Counted from the first letter of the stretch, positions 35,901 to 45,238 are shown. The stretch: DNA of 64,000 nucleotides from an uncultured Rhodobacter sp. (GCA_945952585.1 CAMFII010000002.1:186001-250000); one strand, 5' to 3'. Notes: a model not told the origin generated them from the sequence alone. Translations and numbers: made by a program.

Positions 35901-36479
35901 CTGTTCGGCCGGACCATCCAGATGTGGAACACATGGCGGCGGACGCCGGCCTTTGCCGAAAACCCCTGGCTGCTCGACTTTTTCGACCAGATCCGTTTCT
36001 TCCCCGTCGATCACGCCGAACTCGCCGAGGCGCGCGCCGCTTTTCCGCATGGCGGCTATCCTGTGCGCATCGAAGAGACGGTGCTGAGTTGGACCGACGA
36101 AAAGCGCCGTCTCGCGGGCGAGGCCGGGTCCATCATCGCCTTCAAGCGCCGCCAACAGGCGGCCTTTGAGGCGGAGCGCCTGCGCTGGAAAGAGGCGGGG
36201 CTCGACAGTTTCGTGGCGGACGAAGGGCTTGCCGCCGAGGTGGGCGACGTGCCCCATGGCTGCACCGGGATCGAAAGCCCGGTCCCCGGCAGCGTCTGGA
36301 AACTGCTGGTCGAACCCGGCGATCGGGTGGCAGCGGGCGACCGCATCGCCATTGTCGAGTCGATGAAGATGGAGATCATGGTCGAGGCGCCCGCTTCCGG
36401 GCGGATCCGCGACCTCTGTGCCGCGCCCGGACGTACCGTCCGCGCCGGGGATGTGCTTGCCGTGATGGAAACCGCCTGA
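32976..36479 (+). CDS. Guanidine carboxylase (urea-carboxylase family, biotin-dependent)
   Basis: 1,167-aa single-chain biotin carboxylase/carboxyltransferase. Order: biotin carboxylase N-domain (1-110, 'FRKVLVANRGEIAVRVIRTL'), ATP-grasp (about 115-325, 'STAGGGGIGMQ', 'FLEVNTRLQVEHPVTE'), biotin carboxylase C-domain (about 335-441), the KipA-like and KipI-like halves of the carboxyltransferase (about 450-730, 'PSGPMDARSFRNANRLVGN'; about 770-1000, 'PGGYQLFGRTIQMWNTW') and a biotinyl domain with Lys1131 in 'ESMKMEI'. It uses ATP and bicarbonate to carboxylate guanidine (or urea). The riboswitch and DUF1989 partners favour guanidine. Its stop overlaps the allophanate hydrolase start by one base (TGATG). 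Confidence 0.95.
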   Translation: MFRKVLVANRGEIAVRVIRTLKRMGIASVAVHSDADRFSMAVRMADEAVRLGLAPASESYLNVEAVVAACKATGAEAVHPGYGFLSENIGFAERLAAEGIAFIGPRPEHLSAFGLKHTARELAQAAGVPLLPGSGLLSGLDEALAEADRIGYPVMLKSTAGGGGIGMQLCADSTALTAAFDGVQRMAGASFGDARVYLERFVAEARHVEVQVFGDGQGRVVALGERDCSLQRRNQKVIEETPAPGLSDAVRLRLHRAATDLCASVAYASAGTVEFIYDPVREEIYFLEVNTRLQVEHPVTEAVFGIDLVEWMIRQAAGEMVIPAVLPPSQGAAIEARVYAEMPHAGFRPAAGLLTELSFPPGIRVDGWVETGTEVTPFYDPMLAKVIVHGPDRASAISALQAALAETRLAGIETNLGYLRAIAASDLFTSGRVATTALRSLPFVSDGIEVLAPGAQSSLQELPGRLGLWHVGVPPSGPMDARSFRNANRLVGNPPDTAALELTVNGPTLRFLTAARVALAGAAMRLTLDGEDHAGPVVDVPAGGVLTVGGIVGPGQRAYLAVAGGFAAPEILGSRACFALGQFGGHATGTLKTGDVLHLAHGPTGGVAAPEPADLTQDWDLAVVYGPHGAPDFFRDGDIATLFSTPYEVHFNSARTGVRLIGPAPDWARTDGGEAGLHPSNLHDNAYAIGAIDFTGDMPIILGPDGPSLGGFVCPAVVAEEDLWKIGQLRPGDRVRFHPVERPADPVAGPAVARAGSPILGQRDGEVPVVYRRQGDANLLVEYGPMALDMGLRLRVHVLMQAVKAARLPVIDLTPGIRSLQIHYDPARIARPDLLRELAAIEGRLPPADEVSVPSRIVHLPLSWNDPDAALAMRKYQELVRPNAPWCPSNIDFIRRINGLEDEDAVRRIVFDARYLVLGLGDVYLGAPVATPVDPRHRLVTTKYNPARTWTPENAVGIGGAYMCIYGMEGPGGYQLFGRTIQMWNTWRRTPAFAENPWLLDFFDQIRFFPVDHAELAEARAAFPHGGYPVRIEETVLSWTDEKRRLAGEAGSIIAFKRRQQAAFEAERLRWKEAGLDSFVADEGLAAEVGDVPHGCTGIESPVPGSVWKLLVEPGDRVAAGDRIAIVESMKMEIMVEAPASGRIRDLCAAPGRTVRAGDVLAVMETA

Positions 36480-38266
36480 TGCTGCCGATGATGCTGACGC
36501 TTCCCGCCCTGCGCGCCGCCTATGTCGGGGGAACCACGCCGCTGGACGTCGTCGAAGAGGTGATTGCCCGCCGCAATGCGCTGGCGGACCGGGCGGTGTT
36601 CATCACCGAGACGCCCGACGACGCGCTGCGCGCCGAGGCGCGTCGGCTCATGGACGAAGGGCCGCAGGGCCGGCCGCTCTGGGGCATCCCCTTTGCGGTG
36701 AAGGACAACATCGACGCGGTGGGCCTGCCGACGACGGCGGCCTGCCCGGCCTATGCCTATGATCCGGCGGCCGACGCCGTCGTGGTGGCGCGGCTCAGGG
36801 CGGCGGGGGCGATCGTCATCGGCAAGACCAACCTCGACCAGTTCGCGACCGGGCTGAACGGCACCCGGTCGCCCTATGGGGCGCCGCGCTCGGTCTTCGA
36901 TCCGGCCTATGTCTCAGGCGGGTCATCCTCAGGTTCGGCGGTGGCGGTGGCATCCGGCCTGTGCACCTTCGCGCTTGGCACTGATACGGCAGGGTCGGGC
37001 CGCGTGCCGGCCGCCTTCAACAACCTCGTGGGGATCAAGCCCACCCCGGGCCTCGTCCCGAATACCGGCGTCGTACCGGCCTGCCGCAGCGTCGACGTGG
37101 TGACGGTCTTCGCCGCCACCGTCCCCGAAGGCGTGGAGATCCGCCGCCTGATGGAGGGCGAGGACGCCGGTGATCCCTTCTCGCGCGCGGCCGCGCCGGT
37201 GGCGCTGCCTGCCCAACCGAGGATCGGTGTACTCGCCGGGGCGGAGCGCGAGTTCTACGGCAATGCCGACGTCGAGGCGCTCTACGACGCGGCCATCGCC
37301 CGCGCCGAAGCGCTTGGCGCGACGATCCTGCCCTTCGACTATGCGCCGTTCCGCGAGGCGGCGGCGCTGCTTTACGACGGCCCGTGGGTGGCCGAGCGGC
37401 TTGCGGCGGTCGAGACCTTTCTGGCCGACCACGCCGATGCCTTCGATCCGACCGTGCGCCGGATCATCGAAGGGGCACGGGGCAAGACCGCGGTCGAAGC
37501 TTTCCGTGGTCGCTATCGGCTGGAAGAGCTGCGCAAGATCGTGGCCCCGGTCTGGGAGGCAGTGGACATGCTGCTCCTTCCGACCTCGCCCACGACCTGC
37601 ACGGTCGAGGCGATGCTGGCCGACCCGATTGGCCGAAACAGCCAGTTCGGCCGCTACACCAATTTCGCCAATCTTCTCGGCTATGCCGCCATCGCGGTTC
37701 CGGCGGGCTTTGGGTCGAGCGGCCTGCCGGCCGGTGTGACGCTGGTCGGACCCGGCTTCAGCGACGATGCGCTCGCGCCCTTTGCCTCGGCGCTGCACCA
37801 TGCGGCGGCGGCCGGTCTGGGTCGCGACCGCGCGGCAGAGGTGCCCGCGCCCGTCGCGCCCGCTTCCCCTGGGGAGATGCTGCCGATCGTCGTCGTCGGG
37901 GCGCATCTGACCGGGATGCCGCTCAATCCCGAACTGACCGGGGCGGGAGGGGTGCTTCTGGAGGCGACGCGCACCGCCGTGGATTACCGGCTTTACGCTT
38001 TGGCGGGGACGGTGCCGCCAAAGCCGGGCCTCATCCACGAACCTGACTTTGCCGGGCCCGGGATCGAGGTCGAAGTCTGGGCGTTGCCAGCGGCGGCATT
38101 CGGGCAGTTCGTTGCACGGATCCCGGCCCCTCTGGGGATCGGGAAGGTCACGCTGGCGGACGGGCGGCAGATCTCGGGCTTTCTGTGCGAGGCCCATGCC
38201 GTGTCTGGCGCCGAGGAAATCACCAGTTACGGCGGCTGGCGAGCGTTTCGAGCCGCGCGCAGCTGA
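36479..38266 (+). CDS. atzF: Allophanate hydrolase
   Basis: 595-aa amidase-signature enzyme that hydrolyses allophanate to ammonia and CO2. Catalytic Lys75 ('FAVKDNID'), cis-Ser in 'SGGSSSGS' (146-153) and nucleophile Ser173 ('TDTAGSGRVPAAFNN') are in place. The C-terminal domain (about 455-595, 'VGAHLTGMPLNPELTGAGG', 'YRLYALAGTVPPKPGLIHE') is the AtzF/DUR1-type extension that distinguishes it from ordinary amidases and Glu-tRNA amidotransferase. Translation is coupled to the carboxylase. It is the last gene of the operon and convergent with a TPR gene (15-bp gap). Confidence 0.95.
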   Translation: MLPMMLTLPALRAAYVGGTTPLDVVEEVIARRNALADRAVFITETPDDALRAEARRLMDEGPQGRPLWGIPFAVKDNIDAVGLPTTAACPAYAYDPAADAVVVARLRAAGAIVIGKTNLDQFATGLNGTRSPYGAPRSVFDPAYVSGGSSSGSAVAVASGLCTFALGTDTAGSGRVPAAFNNLVGIKPTPGLVPNTGVVPACRSVDVVTVFAATVPEGVEIRRLMEGEDAGDPFSRAAAPVALPAQPRIGVLAGAEREFYGNADVEALYDAAIARAEALGATILPFDYAPFREAAALLYDGPWVAERLAAVETFLADHADAFDPTVRRIIEGARGKTAVEAFRGRYRLEELRKIVAPVWEAVDMLLLPTSPTTCTVEAMLADPIGRNSQFGRYTNFANLLGYAAIAVPAGFGSSGLPAGVTLVGPGFSDDALAPFASALHHAAAAGLGRDRAAEVPAPVAPASPGEMLPIVVVGAHLTGMPLNPELTGAGGVLLEATRTAVDYRLYALAGTVPPKPGLIHEPDFAGPGIEVEVWALPAAAFGQFVARIPAPLGIGKVTLADGRQISGFLCEAHAVSGAEEITSYGGWRAFRAARS

Positions 38267-38281
38267 CGCGCCTTTTTCGGC

Positions 38282-40756
38282 TTAGCCGCCTGTTTCGAGC
38301 TTCTGAAGTGCAGCCTTGGCGGCTTCGAGATCCGTCGCGGGCTTGTCGCCGGCCATTGCGAGATAGGATTGCAGGGCGTCCTTTGCCTCGAACCGCCGGT
38401 CGAGCGCGAATAGCGCCATCGCCTGGTGGAACCGGATGGTCGGCTCGGCGGGCCGAAGCCGTCCGGCGGTCTGCAGATCGGTCAGGCCTGCCGCTGGCGT
38501 GCCGAGCCGCACTTCGACCCAGCCGAGCGTGTCCAGCACCAGCGGTCGGTCCAGGGACCGCAGCGGCGCGGCAATGTCGCGCGCGCGGCGCAAATCCTCG
38601 GCGGTTGCCTGCGGGTCGAGCACGATGCGCCGGGACAGCAGGGCAGCGGTCGCCGCGTCACTTGGGTTCCTGTCGTAGGCGGCCGTGGTCAGCGCGATCG
38701 CCGCGCCAAGGTCGCCCGCCGCGGCCTTGTTGTCTGCTGCCTGAAGAAGGGCCGCAACCGGCGGCGCGGCCTGTGTCAGAGCCTCGTCCAGAAGGGTGGC
38801 TGCGGCACTGAACTGACCTGAATTGTCGAGCAGCCCGTAGAGCCCGAGAAAGGCAAGATCATTCGAGGGATCGGACTTCAGGATCGCGCGCAATTGCGTT
38901 TCGGCCTGATCCGCCTTTCCGTTCAGCGCGAATATCGTGGCACGCAGGGTGAGAAGCGCCGGGTCGCTGCCCCGAGACGGGTCGAGCAGGTAGGCCATCG
39001 CGGTATCGGGTTTGCCCTGGTCGATCATCCGCTCTACGGCGCGCGCCGCATCCACCGTCTGACCAGAGCTCTCCGCAAGGATGCGGTCAATAACTTTCCG
39101 CGTGGTTGCAAGTGTCGCCTGGGTCATGTCGATCGCGTCGCGCGCCTGGGCGGCGGCGGTCAGCGCATCCGGAGTGCCGATCGCGGTCAGGGCGTCGACC
39201 ATCGCTTGCGCCCGTGGCCAGTCGAGCTGGCTGGCATGCGCCTGCGCCGCGGCGACAAGCAGGGGAATGCTGCCGGGGTTCGCCTGCACCGACTTGGTCA
39301 GCACCTCGATCGCACGGTCAGTCCTGCCGGTCCGCACCAGAAAGGCTGCATCCTGCAGGGTTTCTTCGACGCCGTTGCCGGAATATTCGACCGCCAGCGC
39401 AAAGCGTTCCCCCGCCAGGGGGAGAGCGCCGGTTTTTTCATAGGTCTCGCCAAGCAGGAGCATCACCTGGCTGTCGCGCGGGCTTTGATCCAGGGCGCTT
39501 TGAAGGGCGGTCAGGGCCTGTGGCGCATTGCCGGCATCCAGCTCCATCCGGGCCTGAAGCTTCAGCGCTGCGACCGTGCCCGGCGCAGTCGAAAGGATCT
39601 TGCGGACAAGATCCTGCGCCTCGACGGTCTTTCCCTGGGACAGATAGATCCGCGCCATCACTGTCTGAGCTTCTGCAGCCGTCTCGGCCGGGGGATCGCT
39701 GTTCAGGAGGGCCTGAAGCCGGCTGATCGCCGCTTCGGCCTGCCCATTTTCAACTTCGACATTGGCCGCGGCAAGCACATAGCGGGTCGAGATGGCGGCA
39801 TCAGGAGCCGCGGCGATGATCTGGTTATATGTGTCGAGCACTTCGCCGGGTTGCCCCTTGCGCCTGACGTAATCGAGCAGTTTTCCTGTCTGTTCCCCGG
39901 AAAATCCCCCCCGCTGCGCTGTTTCGAACAGGATTTGCCGGGCCCCTGCGTAGTCCTCCTGCCAGTCGAGCACGGAAAAAAGCCACTCGCCGATTGCGGG
40001 TCTGTCCGGGAATGCCTGATACATTTTCTTGATCTGGGCGATTGCAGCCTCATTTTGCCCGGCTTTGTTCAGCACCCCTAGCCGCAGTTCCTCGAACTCG
40101 TATTGGCCCTTGGTCAATTCGACGGCATGATCAACCCATGGCAGCGCTGATGCAGGATCGTCTCCCGACATCGACGCCCGGATCGCGGCGCGAAGCGCCA
40201 TCAGGTTGTCGGGGTTGGCCTGCAGGATGCCCCTTGCGCTGTCCTGTGCCGTGGCAAGCGCCGCTTGGTCTTTTGCCTTGATCGCGTCCTCGACCTGAAG
40301 AGCAACGGAAAGAGACTGTCCTTCGACGTTCTTGGGATCGATGGCCAGAGCGTTCGCCACATAGGATTTAGCCGACGCATAGTCGTAGGTTGAATAGGCG
40401 ATCGTCGCGAGGGCGATCAGACCGTCCAGATAGTTCGGGTCCTGTGTCACCAGATCATCGTAAACAGTCCTGGCCTGGCTGGTCTCGCCCTGCCGCAGAA
40501 AGGCGGCGGCGACTTCACGTTTGGCTTCGACGTTCGTGGGATCAAGCTTCAGGGCAGTGCCCAGAAGCGCCAATGCGGCAACGTCGTCTCCCGCAGCGAT
40601 CTGCGCGCGGGCCTGGGCCAGCGCCGAGGTCGACTGTTCCTCGGCTGAATCGAACAGAAAAGGCACCGCGAGCGCCAGTGCCACCACCAGAGTGCCCGCC
40701 ATTAGCGGCCAGCGCTTGTGGATGAGCCGTGATATCGAGTTTCTTGAGATGTTCAT
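38282..40756 (-). CDS. Large TPR-repeat protein with N-terminal membrane anchor (PrsT-like)
   Basis: 824 aa. A single N-terminal transmembrane segment ('LMAGTLVVALALAVPFLF') is followed by tetratricopeptide repeats across nearly the whole length, for example 'ALLGTALKLDPTNVEAKREV', 'YVANALAIDPKNVEGQSL' and 'ALQSALDQSPRDSQVMLLLG'. The style is that of TPR proteins of exopolysaccharide systems (PrsT or AlgK/PelB-like scaffolds). Divergent from a glycosyltransferase gene at the edge of a polysaccharide locus, so a periplasmic scaffold for polymer export is likely, though not shown. Confidence 0.85.
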   Translation of the reverse strand: MNISRNSISRLIHKRWPLMAGTLVVALALAVPFLFDSAEEQSTSALAQARAQIAAGDDVAALALLGTALKLDPTNVEAKREVAAAFLRQGETSQARTVYDDLVTQDPNYLDGLIALATIAYSTYDYASAKSYVANALAIDPKNVEGQSLSVALQVEDAIKAKDQAALATAQDSARGILQANPDNLMALRAAIRASMSGDDPASALPWVDHAVELTKGQYEFEELRLGVLNKAGQNEAAIAQIKKMYQAFPDRPAIGEWLFSVLDWQEDYAGARQILFETAQRGGFSGEQTGKLLDYVRRKGQPGEVLDTYNQIIAAAPDAAISTRYVLAAANVEVENGQAEAAISRLQALLNSDPPAETAAEAQTVMARIYLSQGKTVEAQDLVRKILSTAPGTVAALKLQARMELDAGNAPQALTALQSALDQSPRDSQVMLLLGETYEKTGALPLAGERFALAVEYSGNGVEETLQDAAFLVRTGRTDRAIEVLTKSVQANPGSIPLLVAAAQAHASQLDWPRAQAMVDALTAIGTPDALTAAAQARDAIDMTQATLATTRKVIDRILAESSGQTVDAARAVERMIDQGKPDTAMAYLLDPSRGSDPALLTLRATIFALNGKADQAETQLRAILKSDPSNDLAFLGLYGLLDNSGQFSAAATLLDEALTQAAPPVAALLQAADNKAAAGDLGAAIALTTAAYDRNPSDAATAALLSRRIVLDPQATAEDLRRARDIAAPLRSLDRPLVLDTLGWVEVRLGTPAAGLTDLQTAGRLRPAEPTIRFHQAMALFALDRRFEAKDALQSYLAMAGDKPATDLEAAKAALQKLETGG

Positions 40757-40893
40757 GCAGAAAGGAGGCGCTTCAGGGCTATGGTCTTTCGCGGCAGAGC
40801 CGCTGTGCTAGTGTGACCGGATGATAGACGTCGTTTTCTTGTCTTCAATGATCCTGCCCGTTTCCACCCGCGCCGCCAAGGGGTGAGCCGGGA

Positions 40894-41895
40894 ATGTCGA
40901 CGCCCGAGATTTCGATTGCTATTCCCACCTACAATTCTGCCTGGTCGGTGGGCGATACGATCCGTTCCGTCCTTGCGCAGGATTTCACGGATTTCGAGGT
41001 GATCGTCGTCGATGACGGGTCGACCGACGATCTGGACGCAACGCTGCGCGCCTTTCAGGGAGAGTCGCGCCTGCGCCTCGTGCGGCAGGCCAACGCCGGT
41101 CTCGCAGGGGCGCGCAATCGCGGTCTGGCCGAAGCGCGCGCGCCGCTCGTGGCCTTTCTTGATGCCGATGACATCTGGCATCCTGCCTTTCTGCAGCGCA
41201 CGCGCGCGGCACTGCTGGAGGATCGCGCGGCACCCTTTGCCTATGCCTATTCGTTTCGCATCGACCGGCAGAACCGGCTTCTATCCATGCCGGGCTGGAC
41301 GGTGCCGCCCCGTCACGACTTCGAGGGGTTGTTGGCAGTGAATTCGGTCGGCAACGGCAGCGCGTCCCTGTTCCGCCGGGCCGCTGTAGAGAAGGCAGGG
41401 GGCTTCGATCCCGGTCTGCGCGCTCGTGGCGCACAGGGCGCCGAGGACTGGAAGCTGTGTCTGCAGCTTGCCGCAGTGGCGCAACCTGTCCTGGTCCCGG
41501 AACCCCTGGTGGGGTATCGGCTCTTGCCGGAAAGCATGTCGCAGTCGGACCCAGTGCGGCAATTGCGCGCCGTTCGTGCCGTGCTTGCGGATATCGCCCA
41601 GATTTATCCCGCCACCCCGAATTGGGCCTTCCGGAATGCGCAGACCACGCTGATTGGCTGGCTTCTGCCGGCGATGCTGCGCAAAGGTGAAGTCGCGCTG
41701 GCAGCCCGTCTGCTGGCGGAATCCTACCTGCTCAATCCTTTCTGGTTCCGGTCGCGCGACCTCAGGTCCCTGCATTGGCAGAAGATCACCACTGCGCTGC
41801 GCCGGACTGGCCCGCCAATTGCCCTGACGGACCTGACAGACCCAGACGGCCGCAGGCCCTATTCGTTTCTGGCGCGCTCGTCTGCTTCGCCCTGA
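40894..41895 (+). CDS. GT2 family glycosyltransferase
   Basis: 333-aa GT-A fold transferase. 'ISIAIPTYNSAWSVGDTIRS', 'EVIVVDDGSTDD', 'AGLAGARNRGL' and the metal-binding 'LDADDIWHP' are the GT2 landmarks; 'GAEDWKLCLQLA' supplies the catalytic-base region. No membrane helix, so cytoplasmic or peripheral. Its 3' end overlaps the convergent Wzt-like gene by 37 bp. Confidence 0.93.
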   Translation: MSTPEISIAIPTYNSAWSVGDTIRSVLAQDFTDFEVIVVDDGSTDDLDATLRAFQGESRLRLVRQANAGLAGARNRGLAEARAPLVAFLDADDIWHPAFLQRTRAALLEDRAAPFAYAYSFRIDRQNRLLSMPGWTVPPRHDFEGLLAVNSVGNGSASLFRRAAVEKAGGFDPGLRARGAQGAEDWKLCLQLAAVAQPVLVPEPLVGYRLLPESMSQSDPVRQLRAVRAVLADIAQIYPATPNWAFRNAQTTLIGWLLPAMLRKGEVALAARLLAESYLLNPFWFRSRDLRSLHWQKITTALRRTGPPIALTDLTDPDGRRPYSFLARSSASP

Positions 41896-43097
41896 TCTAC
41901 GCGCCAATGCCGAGGTGCGAACAGCACGCCCTCACGCCCGCGCTCGCCCGAGACGACGAACCGGGCCGCGTCCGGATAATAGTCGTATGCGTATTCCCAG
42001 TCGGGGTGCCATAGCCCAACGTCGATACGGTAGGCGCCGGGAAGCAGGTCCAATCGCTCCACCGCAATTTCAACCCTGCGGTCCTGTGTCATCTCGGGCA
42101 GGTCAATGCCGTCAGTGTCAGAGTTCATGTCGAGCAGCTGCGTGCCATCTTCCCGCGCAACCGCAACGGTGACATGCCATTTTCCCACCGAATCCTGCTG
42201 TTTGACCGAAACGCGGATGGTCAGAGGCTCTCCCGGATCGATTGCGGTTGCCGGCAAGCCATGCCGGTCGATGATTTCGAGTCCGGCCACGGAAATCTCA
42301 CCCGCGCCATAGCGGCCGGTATCGCCTTCGACCGGGTCAGCGCTTCGTTGAAGCGTTTCGGCCCGCATTGAGCCGATATAGGCTTCGACGGTATCTGGCG
42401 CATCGCCGCTGCCGCGCAGTTCACCCCGTGCGAGCCAGATCGCCCGGTCGCAGCGGCTGGCGACCTGTTCAAGCTCGTGCGAGATGAGCACGATCGCGCA
42501 GCCGCGCGCGCGAAATTCCTCGATCCGTGCCAGGCATTTCTGCTGGAAGGCCAGATCGCCGACGGCCAGCACCTCGTCGATCAGCAGGATCTTCGGATCG
42601 ACATGGACAGCCACGGCAAATCCGAGCCGCAGGCGCATGCCGCTTGAATAGGTGCGAACCGGATCGTCGATGAATTCTGCCAGTTCAGCGAAGTCGATAA
42701 TCCTGTCGACGCGCTCCTCCACTTCCTTGCGCAGAAGCCCTGCGAGCACGCCGTTGACGATGATGTTCTCGCGTCCGGTCAGGTCCGGATGCATGCCCGT
42801 GTTCAGCTCAAGAAGACCATTGACCGGGGCCGAGGTCTCGATCTGACCCTCATCGGGACGCATGACGCCGCCGAGCAGGCGCAGGAGCGTCGATTTGCCT
42901 GCGCCATTTCGGCCAATCACGCCCAGCATCTCGCCCGGGGCGACATCGAAAGAAACGTGACGCAGTGCCCAGAACCGCTCGGCCGATGACGCACCGCGAA
43001 AACCGTTTTCGACCCATCTGCGGAACGATCGCGGTTCTTGCCCGGTGCGGTGGCGGAACGCCTTGCCGAGATCCGCGACATGCAGTGCCGGGCGCAT
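41859..43097 (-). CDS. Wzt-like polysaccharide ABC exporter ATPase with C-terminal carbohydrate-binding domain
   Basis: 412 aa. The nucleotide-binding domain (1-240) has Walker A 'GRNGAGKST', 'LLELNTGMHPDLTGRENI', signature 'YSSGMRLRLGFAVAV', Walker B 'ILLIDEVLAVGD' and H-loop 'LISHELEQV', as in O-antigen and teichoic-acid exporters. Residues about 265-405 form a beta-rich domain like the C-terminal substrate-recognition domain of Wzt, which reads the capped polymer end. Its ATG is directly after the permease stop. It implies an ABC-dependent polymer exported by chain-end recognition. Confidence 0.93.
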   Translation of the reverse strand: MRPALHVADLGKAFRHRTGQEPRSFRRWVENGFRGASSAERFWALRHVSFDVAPGEMLGVIGRNGAGKSTLLRLLGGVMRPDEGQIETSAPVNGLLELNTGMHPDLTGRENIIVNGVLAGLLRKEVEERVDRIIDFAELAEFIDDPVRTYSSGMRLRLGFAVAVHVDPKILLIDEVLAVGDLAFQQKCLARIEEFRARGCAIVLISHELEQVASRCDRAIWLARGELRGSGDAPDTVEAYIGSMRAETLQRSADPVEGDTGRYGAGEISVAGLEIIDRHGLPATAIDPGEPLTIRVSVKQQDSVGKWHVTVAVAREDGTQLLDMNSDTDGIDLPEMTQDRRVEIAVERLDLLPGAYRIDVGLWHPDWEYAYDYYPDAARFVVSGERGREGVLFAPRHWRVDQGEADERARNE

Positions 43098-43910
43098 TCA
43101 GACCTCCTCGAGGAAGTCGGCGCTGGCGGCGTGAAAGTACCGCCAGGTCAGCACCAGCACGACCATCCCCCCCAGAAACACCAGTCCGAGTGCCGTCCAG
43201 TCGGGCCATTCGCCCAGGATCAGCACCTCGCGATAGGACTGGACAAGGGTCACGAGCGGATTGAGTGCAAGTACGGCGCGGGCGCGGTCGGGAACGGCGG
43301 CATAGTCGTAGAAGATCGGCGTCGCGAACATGAACAGTTGAAGCAGGATCGGCACGATATAGCCAAGATCGCGGAACCGGACATTCAACGCGGCGACCAG
43401 GAAGGCAATCGCAAGGATCACGACAAGCTGGCAGAGCAGGATCACCGGCAAGGTCACCAGCGACAGCCCCGCCCGCGATCCTTCGGCGAGCAGCACCAGC
43501 ATTAGGACCGGGAGCGTCAGGCACAAGGTCAACAGGTTCGACATAGCTGACGCGACTGGCAGGGCCGCTACGGGAAAGCGTGGCTGGCTGATAAGGCTCT
43601 GGTTGCCGACGATGCATCCCACGCTTTCGGAGATTGTCGACTGGAACCAGGTCCAGGCGACCAGGCCCACGAAGACATGCGAGGCATAGTTCGGGATCGC
43701 GAGCGGCATCACGAAGGTGAAGAGGAAATAGAAGGTCATCAGGAAAAGCACTGGCGCCGCGACAGCCCAGACAACGCCCATCAAGGTCGTGGTGTAGCGC
43801 CCGCGCTGGTCGCGCCAGACCAGAACGCGGATGACGTCGCGCAGATGACGTAGCTCACTCAACAAGCCAATGGTCAGATTGGATCTCTGCGACGTAGGGC
43901 GGTATGACAC
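43098..43910 (-). CDS. Wzm-like ABC-2 polysaccharide export permease
   Basis: About 270 aa, six predicted helices. 'LRHLRDVIRVLVWRDQRGRY' is the conserved cytoplasmic N-terminus of polysaccharide ABC-2 permeases, followed by 'LMGVVWAVAAPVLFLMTFYF', and the C-terminal 'ALNPLVTLVQSYREVLILG' is family-specific. GTG at 43910 overlaps the upstream glycosyltransferase stop by one base and has 'gggaagag' just before it; a TTG 39 bp upstream is less likely. Partner of the Wzt-like ATPase. Confidence 0.92.
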   Translation of the reverse strand: MSYRPTSQRSNLTIGLLSELRHLRDVIRVLVWRDQRGRYTTTLMGVVWAVAAPVLFLMTFYFLFTFVMPLAIPNYASHVFVGLVAWTWFQSTISESVGCIVGNQSLISQPRFPVAALPVASAMSNLLTLCLTLPVLMLVLLAEGSRAGLSLVTLPVILLCQLVVILAIAFLVAALNVRFRDLGYIVPILLQLFMFATPIFYDYAAVPDRARAVLALNPLVTLVQSYREVLILGEWPDWTALGLVFLGGMVVLVLTWRYFHAASADFLEEV

Positions 43911-45238
43911 TATCTCTTCCCGTTGGCAGACTGATCCTTTGCCAGCCAATCCCGCGGGGACCGGTCAAAGACCAAGCCCAAATGGCGAAGCGACTTGACA
44001 TAGCCACTGATCCAGTCGGCAAGCAAGATATCGGGATTCCCGCGAAACGCACGGAGCGGCTGCCTCAAAAGCCGGCGCAACAGCCAAAGGGGGAATGTCC
44101 CCAGGAGCCGAGCCAAATCCCCCTTGTCCCGGCCCCTGGCATACTGGGCCATAAGCGCAACCGAGTGGCCGAAACTGTAACCATAGGCTTGCCGCTTGAG
44201 GTCCTTCATTTCCCTTCGATGTTGGTGCCGGACGACGGAAAGAGGCTCGTAGACCGCTTCAAAGCCAGCAAAGAGCGCGCGATGCCAAAACTCGGAATCA
44301 TCGCCGCAGCCGCCAAGCGCGCCCGGTCCGAGCCTTTCGTCAAAGCCGCCGAGGTCGACGACGGACTGCCGCCGAACGGCCATGTTAGCCCCGGCCCCGA
44401 TTGACCAGACCGGCACCCCGGTCCAGCCGCCTTCGATGAAGTCTCGGTCGAATCGAAGTGGAAGATGGCCCATGCCGCCAAAGCCAAGATCGAACTGGAA
44501 GCCGATCTGTCCCGCCGTGTCGAGCGTGTCCGGCAAGACCATGCCACATACGACGGCAACTTTAGGGTCGGTGAAATTCCGCAATAGCGGCTCGATCCAA
44601 CCGGGTTCGGGGCGCACGTCATCGTCGACAAAGACAACGACATCCTTTGTCGAAAACTTCACGCCAACATTACGTGCCCGGCTAAGCCCTGCGATTGGAG
44701 CAACGACATACTTGACGGTCGGGTGCGCCCGGACCGCAACCTCTGTCTCGGCATCTGGGCCATTGTCAACGACGATTACCTCTGTTCCAGCGGCGATTTC
44801 TTGCGCGATCGAGTCGAGACATTTCGCAAGATCCTGGGCGCGCCGTCGTGTGCAGATCACAATCGACGCGGTAACCTCGATTGGTCTTTTGTTCCTTTCC
44901 GCAATCCTGGCTGCGAAGGTCTCGATAGAGAGGGGGGCATTCGCAAGCGACTTGCGCAGGCTGTAGCTATCGCGGCGTGGTGTCGGAGCAGGCAGTTCTT
45001 TCCCCGTGCTGACCAGGTTCCAGCTATGCAAGTTGCCTTGAAGGATCGCTGCCGCTCGATTGGGCAATTCCGCAGCCGCCAGCGGAAATTCCTCTGCAAG
45101 AACGTAATCGTAGCCCAGAACGAGCGCGTCGAACCTGTATACCACGAAGGCCGCCTTGAACTGGTCCTCGATTGTCAAGGCTGTGAGCGTCTTGCTTAGG
45201 TCGACATGGATGACTTTCCACGGCGAATTCGGCGTCAT
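43910..45238 (-). CDS. GT2 glycosyltransferase with N-terminal extension
   Basis: 442 aa. Residues about 1-120 are an extension of unknown fold ('KVIHVDLSKTLTALTIEDQF'). The GT2 domain starts at about 120 ('VTASIVICTRRRAQDLAKC', 'EVIVVDNGPD', 'GLSRARNVGVKF') with the metal motif 'VFVDDDVRPEPGW' and 'GGCGDDSEFWHRAL'. The tail from about 360 is hydrophobic and basic, suggesting membrane association. The ATG overlaps the preceding glycosyltransferase stop (ATGA). Architecture matches that neighbour, so the two are probably diverged tandem duplicates acting on consecutive sugars. Confidence 0.9.
   Translation of the reverse strand: MTPNSPWKVIHVDLSKTLTALTIEDQFKAAFVVYRFDALVLGYDYVLAEEFPLAAAELPNRAAAILQGNLHSWNLVSTGKELPAPTPRRDSYSLRKSLANAPLSIETFAARIAERNKRPIEVTASIVICTRRRAQDLAKCLDSIAQEIAAGTEVIVVDNGPDAETEVAVRAHPTVKYVVAPIAGLSRARNVGVKFSTKDVVVFVDDDVRPEPGWIEPLLRNFTDPKVAVVCGMVLPDTLDTAGQIGFQFDLGFGGMGHLPLRFDRDFIEGGWTGVPVWSIGAGANMAVRRQSVVDLGGFDERLGPGALGGCGDDSEFWHRALFAGFEAVYEPLSVVRHQHRREMKDLKRQAYGYSFGHSVALMAQYARGRDKGDLARLLGTFPLWLLRRLLRQPLRAFRGNPDILLADWISGYVKSLRHLGLVFDRSPRDWLAKDQSANGKR

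Noticed and set aside
32976-36479. Calling the biotin enzyme a true urea carboxylase of a urea amidolyase system
   Set aside because: The guanidine-I riboswitch and DUF1989 deiminase partners favour guanidine; the sequence alone does not exclude urea as an additional substrate.
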